From an uncultured Clostridia bacterium (lineage in GTDB: Bacteria > Bacillota > Clostridia > Oscillospirales > Ruminococcaceae): a DNA stretch of 52,987 nucleotides. Below the pieces are notes generated by a model. It saw nothing but the letters and a program-made list of their open reading frames with translations. It had not been told where the DNA came from and made no database searches. This document shows, piece after piece, positions 44,496 through 52,199 of the stretch. The first letter of the stretch is position 1. The number at the start of each line of letters is the position of its first letter. Position numbers and translations under genes: made by a program. The stretch spans positions 1 to 52,987 of the forward strand of contig CANQPX010000012.1 in the NCBI GenBank assembly GCA_947625915.1. The letters are read 5' to 3'.

Positions 44496-45065
44496 GTGGC
44501 TCTTGAATACCAGCGATACGGCAGGAATAAAAACACCCTTGTCAACAAATCATATATTGACAGCGGAGAGTATAAGCGAAAGTTTGATAATATTACCGAT
44601 AACCCCTATGTTAATAAAACATTATACGATTGTGCTAAAAAAGCCTTAAAGCACCGAAGCGGTACGGAGTTTGAGGATATGTATTTTATTGATGCGTATT
44701 CCGGAAAGATCGTTGCACAAGAAGTAAGCCAGACAGATAAAGAAAAAGTTGTATATTCAGACAAAACTGAAAGCACACTTAAATTATACAATGAAATAAT
44801 TACTTTACATACTCATCCAAACAGTATGCCTCCAAGTGCGGCTGATTTTAACTCGGCTTTTAAAAATAAATATCAAAAAGGTTTTGTTGTTTGTCATAAT
44901 GGAAAAATATTTGGTTACACATCAATTGGAGAAGTAAACGAAAGTCTTTATAATCTTTACATTCAAGAATATATGTCCAACGGCAAAAGTGAATATGACG
45001 CACAAATTTCAGCTTTAAACGAGATCATGAAAAATAAATTTATTGATTTTTGGGAGGTGAAATAA
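44496..45065 (+). CDS. JAB/MPN-domain protein, toxin-like
   Basis: 189 residues from GTG after GGGAGTGATAAT; an in-frame ATG at 44388 is rejected because that stretch is the punA terminator and this gene's own promoter. The segment IITLHTHPNSMPPSAADF gives the HxHP...SxxD metal-binding pattern of JAB/JAMM metalloproteases, and a Glu upstream (IVAQE) could be the catalytic acid. Such domains occur as C-terminal toxins of polymorphic toxin systems; here there is no delivery domain. The small gene after it may be the immunity partner. A+T-rich, unlike punA, suggesting acquisition. Confidence 0.72.
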   Translation: MALEYQRYGRNKNTLVNKSYIDSGEYKRKFDNITDNPYVNKTLYDCAKKALKHRSGTEFEDMYFIDAYSGKIVAQEVSQTDKEKVVYSDKTESTLKLYNEIITLHTHPNSMPPSAADFNSAFKNKYQKGFVVCHNGKIFGYTSIGEVNESLYNLYIQEYMSNGKSEYDAQISALNEIMKNKFIDFWEVK

Positions 45066-45224
45066 ATGGGAAATTTTGTTTTAGACGATAGAGTAATAAT
45101 ACCGGAATGGATAAAAAAATTAACACCGGAAGAAAGGCGTGCAGAAATTAGAAGGCTTGAAAAAGAAGAAGCTGACAAATATAAATTGTCAATGCAATCC
45201 TTAAAACGTCCATTAAAAAATTGA
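45066..45224 (+). CDS. Small charged protein, possible partner of the JAB protein
   Basis: 52 residues: MGNFVLDDRVIIPEWIKKLT, then TPEERRAEIRRLEKEEAD and a Lys-rich end. GGGAGGTGA lies 7 nt before the ATG and the gene begins on the base after the stop of the JAB gene, so the two are cotranslated. Helical, highly charged, no known domain. Immunity or antitoxin function is a guess from position. Confidence 0.65.
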   Translation: MGNFVLDDRVIIPEWIKKLTPEERRAEIRRLEKEEADKYKLSMQSLKRPLKN

Positions 45225-45232
45225 ATATTTTT

Positions 45233-45304
45233 AAAAGCATTCATTTTATGGGTGCTTTTGTTCTGTATTAAAAGCGTTGACAAATGCGGGGAATGTGGTA
45301 TAAT
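45233..45304 (+). repeat. Terminator-promoter cassette, copy 2
   Basis: Hairpin aaaagca (45233-45239) / tgctttt (45253-45259), shorter than in copies 1 and 3, then the same TTGACA (45277-45282)-N16-TATAAT (45299-45304) promoter. Confidence 0.85.
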
Positions 45305-45326
45305 AGAAACAGGGAGTGATACCTCA

Positions 45327-45757
45327 ATGGACGTACTGACACGCAAGTCTAAACCTGACAGCTATGTTGAACCAATGCCAAAGAAACAATTCAGAAATAT
45401 AAAAAAGCTTTTCAGCGGCATGGCGGTATTATTCAGCAAAATGATGAAACCGATTTATATTTAGAAGCAAAACACGCCGAAGGCATTACCTACGATGCTA
45501 AAACAATATTGTTAAAGCAAGATCCCGGAAGAGCAAGCGTATTCGAGGAGCTTATACATACCACACAATACAGGGAAGGGAAAAACGACGGCTCTGTAAA
45601 AAGCCGTTTATTGAACGAAATTGAAGCTCAAGAAAAACTATTGAAATATGCTAAAACGTATAAACTGACAGAACCGGAAATAGAACAAACTGAAAATGCT
45701 TTGAAAAGGTATCAAGAAGAATTAAAAACATATATTAATTTACATGGAGGTGACTGA
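45327..45757 (+). CDS. Toxin-like protein split by a -1 frameshift at A_AAA_AAG
   Basis: The ATG at 45327 opens a frame that stops at 45464. A shift of -1 at 45401-45407 (A AAA AAG, in zero frame) joins it to a second frame reading KKAFQRHGGIIQQNDETDLY and on to 45757, giving 143 residues. The joined protein contains AEGITYDAKTILLKQDPGRA and SVFEELIHTTQYREGKNDGS; I recall this type of domain from C-termini of phage-head-like and polymorphic-toxin proteins in Firmicutes, but have no firm name. Either a programmed frameshift or a pseudogene that lost one A from an A7 run. GGGAGTGAT precedes the start; own cassette promoter. Confidence 0.6.
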
Positions 45758-45758
45758 T

Positions 45759-45992
45759 ATGTTCAAAGTTACAGGTATATTGCCAATTGGCAGCGATCTT
45801 TCGGTAACACTTGATGGAGACAGCGATAAAATTACCAACGGCTGTAAACTTGTTGATGACAACGGTAATGTAATTGTTGTAAAATCAGTTGCTATGGTAA
45901 GATATACTGATCCGCAGTATATCGGAAAAGATATTACCGTATTGATCGACAAATGCGATATTGCGGTCGGCAGTATATTGTCAACTGCGTGA
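45759..45992 (+). CDS. Small protein, possible partner of the frameshifted gene
   Basis: 77 residues (MFKVTGILPIGSDLSVTLDG to DKCDIAVGSILSTA), beta-rich by appearance. GGAGGTGA lies 5-6 nt before the ATG, inside the end of the preceding frame. Its position after a toxin-like gene parallels the 52-residue gene after the JAB gene. Unknown function; immunity is inferred from context. Confidence 0.65.
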   Translation: MFKVTGILPIGSDLSVTLDGDSDKITNGCKLVDDNGNVIVVKSVAMVRYTDPQYIGKDITVLIDKCDIAVGSILSTA

Positions 45993-46020
45993 AAAGATCT
46001 TTTGTTGGATATTGATCTGT

Positions 46021-46104
46021 AGCAGCAATATTCATTTTAAAGTGGATATTGCTGTTTTTGTTCTGCAGTAAAAACGTTGACAAATGCGGGGAATGTGGTA
46101 TAAT
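46021..46104 (+). repeat. Terminator-promoter cassette, copy 3
   Basis: agcagcaatat (46021-46031) / atattgctgtt (46046-46056), T-tail, then TTGACA (46077-46082)-N16-TATAAT (46099-46104). Identical to copy 1 in the string cagcaatattcattttaaag. Confidence 0.9.
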
Positions 46105-46135
46105 ATAATTGACAGGAAACATGGAGGGTGATAAT

Positions 46136-46957
46136 ATGGGATATACAGGTGAGACGATCTTATCTCCGAAGCTTGATATAGTATTCAAAATGCTTTTCAG
46201 TAAGGAGAAAAATAAGGATATTCTTAAAGCTTTTCTATCGGATATGCTTGATATCCCGGAAAACGAACTTCATAATGTGATAGTTAAAAACACTGAAATA
46301 AACCCCGAAAGTATAAATGAAAAATATTACAGGCTTGACTTGAATGTCGATATCGGTACGCAGCTCGTTAATGTGGAAATGCAGGTCAGAGCAGAGGATT
46401 TTTTTGCAGAACGTTCACTCATCTACTGGGCAAAACTGTATTCATCGCAATTGGACAGCGGAACGGATTATAAGGAAGTTTGCCCTTGCATAGCAGTAAA
46501 CATTGTGGATTATAATATTTTTGAACAGCATGATGACTTTCGGTCGGTTTTTGAAGCATGGGATAAGGAGCACGGCATCAGGCTGACGGATAAAATGCAG
46601 ATACATTTTTTTGAACTTAGAAAGATCAAGACCAACATAAAGGACGATATAAGCGCGAATGACAGAAAAAAATTATGGCTGCAATTCATCAGAGCCGAAA
46701 CAAAGGAGGAGTTCGAGATGTTAAGACAATCAGAGATCCCTGCAATTACCAAAGCGGTAAATTCACTGTATGATATGAGCGATGATGAGCGTACAAAGGA
46801 AATGGTCCGTATGCGTCAGAAAGCATTAAGTGATAAAATATCCGAACTTGCTTCAGCTGAAAGAAAAGGCAGAGCGGAGAGAGAAGCTGAGATCGTTTCA
46901 AAATTGCTTGCAAGCGGTATGTCGGAAAGCCAGATACAAAAGATACTCAACAGTTGA
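46136..46957 (+). CDS. Rpn-family PD-(D/E)xK nuclease, second copy
   Basis: 273 residues. Clear paralogue of the gene at 29271-30107: ETILSPKLDIVFKMLFSKEK, D68 in YRLDLNVDIG and E81-M-Q83 in VNVEMQVR. The start follows GGAGGGTGAT; the cassette promoter drives it. An internal ATG at 46718, after AAAGGAGGAG, would make the C-terminal 79 residues alone, at the same place as in the first Rpn. Unlike that one, its 3' end is not duplicated. Confidence 0.87.
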   Translation: MGYTGETILSPKLDIVFKMLFSKEKNKDILKAFLSDMLDIPENELHNVIVKNTEINPESINEKYYRLDLNVDIGTQLVNVEMQVRAEDFFAERSLIYWAKLYSSQLDSGTDYKEVCPCIAVNIVDYNIFEQHDDFRSVFEAWDKEHGIRLTDKMQIHFFELRKIKTNIKDDISANDRKKLWLQFIRAETKEEFEMLRQSEIPAITKAVNSLYDMSDDERTKEMVRMRQKALSDKISELASAERKGRAEREAEIVSKLLASGMSESQIQKILNS

Positions 46958-46959
46958 TA

Positions 46960-47000
46960 AAAAGGTCTGCGGTACATTGTGTATCGCAGCCTTTTTTATG
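46960..47000 (+). terminator. Intrinsic terminator of the Rpn gene
   Basis: aaaaaggtctgcg / cgcagcctttttt, with the T-run forming the end of the stem. Confidence 0.85.
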
Positions 47001-47101
47001 ATACAGTACTTGAAAATACATAATTTAGTGAATAATATCAATTTTATGCAAAATTTTTCGTATATTTCTTGAAAAATTAATAAAAATATGCAAAAAAGTA
47101 C

Positions 47102-47129
47102 TTGACAAATCACGAAAATGCGGTATAAT
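47102..47129 (+). promoter_or_regulatory. argG promoter
   Basis: TTGACA (47102-47107), 16-nt spacer, TATAAT (47124-47129). No T-box or clear ARG box was seen. Confidence 0.85.
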
Positions 47130-47186
47130 TATCTTATACTGCTTGAAAAAACAATTTTCAGAATAAATTTTGTGGAGGAATTTACA

Positions 47187-48425
47187 ATGGCAAAGGCAAA
47201 AAAAGATATCAAAAAAGTCGTTCTGGCTTACTCCGGCGGTCTGGATACTTCAATCATTATCCCTTGGCTGAAAGAAAATTACAATAACTGCGAAGTTATT
47301 GCCGTTTCCGGCGACGTAGGTCAGGGTACGGAACTTGACGGCCTGGAAGAAAAAGCCCTTAAAACAGGCGCTTCAAAACTTTATGTCGAAGATCTGAAAA
47401 AAGAATTCGTTGAAGAATTCATATTCCCTACCGTTAAGGCTCAGGCTGTTTATGAAAACAGATACTTGCTCGGTACATCTTTCGCCCGCCCCATTATCGC
47501 AAAGAGGATCGTTGAGATCGCTAAAAAAGAAGGCGCGGACGCCATCTGCCACGGCTGCACAGGCAAGGGCAACGATCAGGTAAGATTTGAACTCACTATC
47601 AAGGCTTTCGCTCCCGAAATGGAGATAATAGCTCCTTGGCGCGTATGGGATCTTAAATCAAGAGATCAGGAGATAGATTATGCCGAAGCTCACAATATCC
47701 CTCTTAAAATAAACAGAGAAACAAATTATTCCAAGGATAAGAACCTCTGGCACCTTTCACATGAGGGTCTTGACCTCGAAAACCCCGCTAATGAACCTCA
47801 GTACGAGAAACCCGGATTCCTTGAACTGGGCGTTTCCCCGATACAGGCTCCCGATAAGCCTACTTATGTTACTATCCACTTTGAAAAGGGTATTCCCACA
47901 GCTATAGACGGAAAAGCTATGGACAGCGTTGCACTGGTCATGAAACTTAACGAACTCGGCGGCGCAAACGGCATAGGTCTTGCGGATATCGTTGAGAACC
48001 GCCTTGTGGGCATGAAATCAAGAGGCGTTTACGAAACTCCCGGCGGAACTATCCTTTATGCCGCACATGAAGTTCTGGAAACTATCACTCTTGACAAGGC
48101 TACTCAGCGCATGAAGCAGAAGCTTGCTATAGATTTTGCTGACATTGTTTACAACGGTCAGTGGTACACTCCGCTCCGCGAAGCGCTTTCCGCTTTCGTT
48201 GACAAGACTCAGGAGACGGTTACCGGCGATGTTAAACTTAAACTTTATAAGGGCAACATCATCAATGCAGGCGTAACTTCTCCCTATACCCTCTATGATG
48301 AGGAAGTCGCTACATTTGATGAGGATCATGTTTACGATCAGGCTGATTCCGCAGGATTTATCAATCTGTTCGGTCTCCCCATCAAGGTTAAAGCTATGCT
48401 TGACGCTAAGAGAAATAATAAGTAA
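47187..48425 (+). CDS. argG: Argininosuccinate synthase
   Basis: 412 residues. Joins citrulline and aspartate with ATP in arginine biosynthesis. N-terminal PP-loop [44 protein letters not shown] (citrulline/aspartate binding) and [10 protein letters not shown]-like [14 protein letters not shown] are all present. The ATG at 47187 follows GGAGG; the frame from 47118 crosses the promoter. Probably transcribed together with argH, as no strong terminator lies between (only a hairpin at 48447-48479). Confidence 0.97.
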   Translation: MAKAKKDIKKVVLAYSGGLDTSIIIPWLKENYNNCEVIAVSGDVGQGTELDGLEEKALKTGASKLYVEDLKKEFVEEFIFPTVKAQAVYENRYLLGTSFARPIIAKRIVEIAKKEGADAICHGCTGKGNDQVRFELTIKAFAPEMEIIAPWRVWDLKSRDQEIDYAEAHNIPLKINRETNYSKDKNLWHLSHEGLDLENPANEPQYEKPGFLELGVSPIQAPDKPTYVTIHFEKGIPTAIDGKAMDSVALVMKLNELGGANGIGLADIVENRLVGMKSRGVYETPGGTILYAAHEVLETITLDKATQRMKQKLAIDFADIVYNGQWYTPLREALSAFVDKTQETVTGDVKLKLYKGNIINAGVTSPYTLYDEEVATFDEDHVYDQADSAGFINLFGLPIKVKAMLDAKRNNK

Positions 48426-48614
48426 GCAATAAAAATTTTCGGGAACGGGCGCAATACTGCATATCGGCGGAATTGCGCCTTGCCCCTTTAAATAAGGGCT
48501 GTTTCGGGAATTATCCCGATAAATATAGTCATATATGAAATAATAAAGAAGATAACAGAATATCTTAAAAAATATTCCTAACAATAAATAAAGATCCCGA
48601 AAGGAAAACAGATC

Positions 48615-49178
48615 ATGAAAATTTTGAAAAAACTGACGGCATTGCTTATATGCATTATAACAGCCGCGGCATTTCCCGGCTGCTCGGAAGAAAAAACCAT
48701 GACGGCTGAAGATATCGCTCTGCAAAAGTCTATGCAGGGCTTCTGGGCGGCAAGCGAAAGCACCGGTTACAATCAATATGACGAAAACGGTGAGCCGACT
48801 TATATGATAGTTGTGGAATTTACGGACGACTTAAAATATTTCCTTCACGAATGTTATATAAGCGAGGGATATGTAATGACTGCTTCCGACCCTGTGACAT
48901 ACACGATAGAAGATGAAACGTTCAAAACTTATGTTGACGGAAAAGCAATGTATGCAGGCGTTTCAATAAGCGATGACGGAAATACTATGTACTGGATAAA
49001 CGATGATTCTACCGAAACATACGAAAAAATAACCGATGAAGAAGCGTCTGAACTCGGTATAGTCAAATATGACAAGGAAACATGGGAGTCTTCAAGGGCA
49101 GCGTATGAAAGCAGTTCATTGGCTGCGGAAGAAAGTAACGGCGAAAGTGCCGTAAATACGGATAGTTCGGAGGAATGA
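48615..49178 (+). CDS. Putative lipoprotein between argG and argH
   Basis: 187 residues. Signal peptide II with lipobox AFPGC (Cys near residue 23), so anchored on the outer side of the membrane. The mature part contains [20 protein letters not shown] and [20 protein letters not shown], and the end is Ser/Glu-rich. The pattern of one 'stops working/size of change' domain with repeated YWIND-like strands resembles small lipocalin-like clostridial lipoproteins, but I cannot name it. Its stop is 2 nt before the argH start, which implies cotranslation. Confidence 0.75.
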   Translation: MKILKKLTALLICIITAAAFPGCSEEKTMTAEDIALQKSMQGFWAASESTGYNQYDENGEPTYMIVVEFTDDLKYFLHECYISEGYVMTASDPVTYTIEDETFKTYVDGKAMYAGVSISDDGNTMYWINDDSTETYEKITDEEASELGIVKYDKETWESSRAAYESSSLAAEESNGESAVNTDSSEE

Positions 49179-49180
49179 TA

Positions 49181-50575
49181 ATGGCTGATAAGATGTGGGC
49201 AGGACGTTTCAGCAAGGAACTTGACAAACGGGTGAATGATTTCAATTCTTCAATTTCATTTGACGCAAGAATGTACAGACAGGATATACGCGGTTCTATC
49301 GCTCATGCGGCTATGCTCGGAGATACGGGGATAATAGATAAGTCCGAAAGCGAAAAGATCGTTGCGGGACTTACGGAGATCCTTGCGGATATCGACAGCG
49401 GCAAACTGCTTTTTGACCCGAATTCGGAAGATATCCATATGTTCGTGGAACAAGTTCTTACCGAGCGGCTCGGCGAAACGGGAAAACGTCTTCACACTGC
49501 AAGGAGCAGGAACGATCAGGTCGCACTGGATATAAAAATGTATCTGAAAGATGAGATCATAGAAATTATCCCGCTTGTAAAAGAACTTATAGAAACATTA
49601 TGCAAGATCGCCGAAGAAAATCTTGATACGGTAATGCCCGGATATACACATTTGCAGAGAGCGCAGCCAATAACGCTTGCTCACCATATGATGGCTTATG
49701 CAAATATGCTGTTAAGAGATCTGGGAAGGCTTTCCGATACCTACAAGCGAATGAATTTCATGCCCCTCGGCAGCGGCGCGCTGGCGGCAACAACATATCC
49801 TATCGACCGCAGACAGGTCTCCGCTATGCTCGGCTTTGAAGATATAACACAGAACAGCCTTGACGGAGTTTCGGACAGAGATTTCTGTATAGAACTCTGT
49901 TCTGCACTTTCGATACTTATGATGCACCTTTCAAGGTTTTCCGAGGAGATCGTTATGTGGTGTTCGTGGGAGTTCAAATTCATTGAACTTGATGACGCGT
50001 ATTCAACGGGTTCGTCGATAATGCCGCAGAAAAAAAATCCCGACATAACCGAACTTATCCGCGGAAAAACAGGGCGCGTTTACGGCGATCTGAATACGCT
50101 GCTCGTGATGATGAAAGGGCTTTCTCTTGCTTATGACAAGGATATGCAGGAGGATAAGGAAGCAATTTTCGATGCGGTAGATACGGTAAAGCTTTGCATT
50201 TCAACATTTATACCGATGCTTGAAACAATGAAGATCAACCGTGAAAATATGCGTGCTGCGGCGGCAAAAGGTTTCATAAACGCAACGGACTGCGCGGACT
50301 ATCTTGTTAAAAAAGGCATCGCTTTCAGAGACGCATACAAAATTACCGGAACACTGGTCGCGCTTTGCATTGAAAAAGGCACTACTCTTGAAGAACTGCC
50401 GCTTTCCGAATACAAGGCGGTATGCCCCGCGTTTGACGAAGATGTGTATAAAGCGATAGATCTGGAGACCTGCGTTAATATGCGGAAAACTCCGGGCGGT
50501 CCTGCGCCGTCATCGGTAAAAGCGCAAATTGAATATATCCGCGAAAAAGTCGGAGATATATCCATTGGAAAATGA
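49181..50575 (+). CDS. argH: Argininosuccinate lyase
   Basis: 464 residues. Splits argininosuccinate into arginine and fumarate. The fumarase/lyase signature [19 protein letters not shown] holds the catalytic Ser loop; [20 protein letters not shown] at the start and [13 protein letters not shown] are typical. The ATG at 49181 is 7 nt after GGAGG; the in-frame ATG at 49175 is too close. Confidence 0.97.
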   Translation: MADKMWAGRFSKELDKRVNDFNSSISFDARMYRQDIRGSIAHAAMLGDTGIIDKSESEKIVAGLTEILADIDSGKLLFDPNSEDIHMFVEQVLTERLGETGKRLHTARSRNDQVALDIKMYLKDEIIEIIPLVKELIETLCKIAEENLDTVMPGYTHLQRAQPITLAHHMMAYANMLLRDLGRLSDTYKRMNFMPLGSGALAATTYPIDRRQVSAMLGFEDITQNSLDGVSDRDFCIELCSALSILMMHLSRFSEEIVMWCSWEFKFIELDDAYSTGSSIMPQKKNPDITELIRGKTGRVYGDLNTLLVMMKGLSLAYDKDMQEDKEAIFDAVDTVKLCISTFIPMLETMKINRENMRAAAAKGFINATDCADYLVKKGIAFRDAYKITGTLVALCIEKGTTLEELPLSEYKAVCPAFDEDVYKAIDLETCVNMRKTPGGPAPSSVKAQIEYIREKVGDISIGK

Positions 50576-50744
50576 ATATATACATAACAAAACTGCATAA
50601 TTGCATAAATTTATACGCAGGACATAATATTTATGGCAAAAATTAATAAATTTCTTATATAATATATATTTAATACAATTTTTACAAAATGCAGTCAAGG
50701 GAGAACGTAAACGAGTACAAGTAATTGAAAGGAACGGTTTCAAG

Positions 50745-51692
50745 ATGGCATACAAGGTGTTTATTGACGGTCAGGAAGGAACTACCGGGCTGAGGATAGT
50801 TGAAAGATTTCAGGGAAGAAACGATGTGGAACTTCTGAAAATAGATGAAGCATTGAGGAAAGATGTTTCAGAAAGGAAAAGACTTATAAACGAATCGGAT
50901 TTTACATTCCTTTGTCTGCCCGACGCGGCGGCGGTGGAATCCGTTTCGCTGGTGGAAAATAAAAATACCCGCGTGATAGACGCTTCCACAGCGCACAGGA
51001 CAAATCCCGCTTGGGCATACGGACTTCCCGAACTTTCGGCGGAACACAGAGCGAAGATAGCTTCTTCAAAGAGAGTAGCAGTCCCGGGCTGTTATGCAAG
51101 CGGATTTAATGCGGTGGTATATCCCGTTGTAAAAGAGGGACTTATCGCGCCGTATCACCCTATAGTGTGCCATGCGGTATCGGGTTACAGCGGAGCGGGA
51201 AAGAAAACAATTGCCGTTTATGAAGGTGAGAACAAGCCTTTTGAATACAATTCGCCGAGACAATATTCCATGGGGAAACACCACAAACACATCAAGGAAA
51301 TGATGGCAGTTTCGGGACTTTCGTATCCGCCGATATTCAATCCGATAGTTGACGATTATTACAACGGAATGGTAGTTACCGTTCCTCTGCACATTCGCGC
51401 CATGGCGAAAAAGACTTCCGCGCAGCACGTTTGGGAAGTTATGGCGGCACATTACGAAGGACAGAATTTTGTAAAAGTGATGCCTTTCGGCGGAGAAGGA
51501 GTTCTTGAGGACGGCTTTCTTGCGGCGAACACGCTCCACGATACAAATCTTATGCAGATATTTGTTTTCGGCAACGAAGATCATGTTCTTCTATGTTCAC
51601 GTCTTGACAATCTCGGCAAAGGTGCAAGCGGTGCGGCTATCCAATGCATGAACATCATGATGGGGATCGATGAAACGACAGGATTAATATAA
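50745..51692 (+). CDS. argC: N-acetyl-gamma-glutamyl-phosphate reductase, short (type 2) form
   Basis: 315 residues, the shorter of the two ArgC families. NADPH-dependent reduction in the acetylated branch of arginine synthesis. N-terminal FIDGQEGTTGLRIVERF (dinucleotide binding), catalytic C116 in VPGCYASGFNAVV, and SGYSGAGKKTI. The argJBD genes are not in the window. The 169-nt gap after argH is A/T-rich with a -10-like tataat near 50655-50662. Confidence 0.95.
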   Translation: MAYKVFIDGQEGTTGLRIVERFQGRNDVELLKIDEALRKDVSERKRLINESDFTFLCLPDAAAVESVSLVENKNTRVIDASTAHRTNPAWAYGLPELSAEHRAKIASSKRVAVPGCYASGFNAVVYPVVKEGLIAPYHPIVCHAVSGYSGAGKKTIAVYEGENKPFEYNSPRQYSMGKHHKHIKEMMAVSGLSYPPIFNPIVDDYYNGMVVTVPLHIRAMAKKTSAQHVWEVMAAHYEGQNFVKVMPFGGEGVLEDGFLAANTLHDTNLMQIFVFGNEDHVLLCSRLDNLGKGASGAAIQCMNIMMGIDETTGLI

Positions 51693-51710
51693 TGGAAACG
51701 GTAAAATATC

Positions 51711-51971
51711 ATGAGCAAGTTTGATAAATTATTTCTGCAAATTATGAGCGGTACACAAGATAATAATATTGATTTCAGTGATTTGCAAAAGGCTTTGACT
51801 TTGCTTGGATTTACCGTTCGTATAAAAGGAGATCATTTTATATATTTTAAAGATGATGTAGACGAACTGATAAATATTCAGCCTAAAGGTAATAAGGCAA
51901 AACCTTATCAGGTCAGACAGGTAAGGAATATTATATTAAAGTACAGATTAGGAGGCAAGTTCGATGTATAA
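51711..51971 (+). CDS. hicA: HicA-like mRNA interferase toxin
   Basis: 86 residues. The dsRBD-like HicA fold is recognised by FTVRIKGDHFIYFKDD (His as catalytic residue) and NIQPKGNKAKPYQVRQVRNI. HicA cleaves mRNA when not bound by HicB. It begins 18 nt after argC and overlaps hicB by 8 nt. The start is less certain because no strong ribosome site precedes the ATG. Confidence 0.82.
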   Translation: MSKFDKLFLQIMSGTQDNNIDFSDLQKALTLLGFTVRIKGDHFIYFKDDVDELINIQPKGNKAKPYQVRQVRNIILKYRLGGKFDV

Positions 51972-52173
51972 ATATGAGATCATTATTTATTGGAGTAATG
52001 AGGACAACAGTTATATTGCCGAAGTTCCCGAACTTGCAGGCTGTATGGCTGACGGTGAGACTATGCAGAAGGCTCTTGAAAATGTTCATATCATAATAGA
52101 TGAATGGATAGAAACGGCTAAAAAGATAGGGAAAAAAATTCCCGAGCCAAAAGGCAAGTTAGCTTTTGCGTAA
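51964..52173 (+). CDS. hicB: HicB-like antitoxin
   Basis: 69 residues. Partial RNase H-like fold typical of HicB: YEIIIYWSNEDNSYIAEVPE, then LAGCMADGETMQKALENV. It lacks a C-terminal DNA-binding domain, so autoregulation by the pair is unlikely or needs another protein. AGGAGGCAAG lies 6 nt before the ATG inside hicA. Confidence 0.85.
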   Translation: MYKYEIIIYWSNEDNSYIAEVPELAGCMADGETMQKALENVHIIIDEWIETAKKIGKKIPEPKGKLAFA

Positions 52174-52199
52174 AAGCTTAGTAAAAATTCTTTTTCAAC

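Noticed and set aside
47000-47186. T-box or arginine-responsive riboswitch before argG
   Set aside because: The leader is only about 50 nt after the promoter, too short for a T-box, and no TGGNACC-like bulge sequence is seen.
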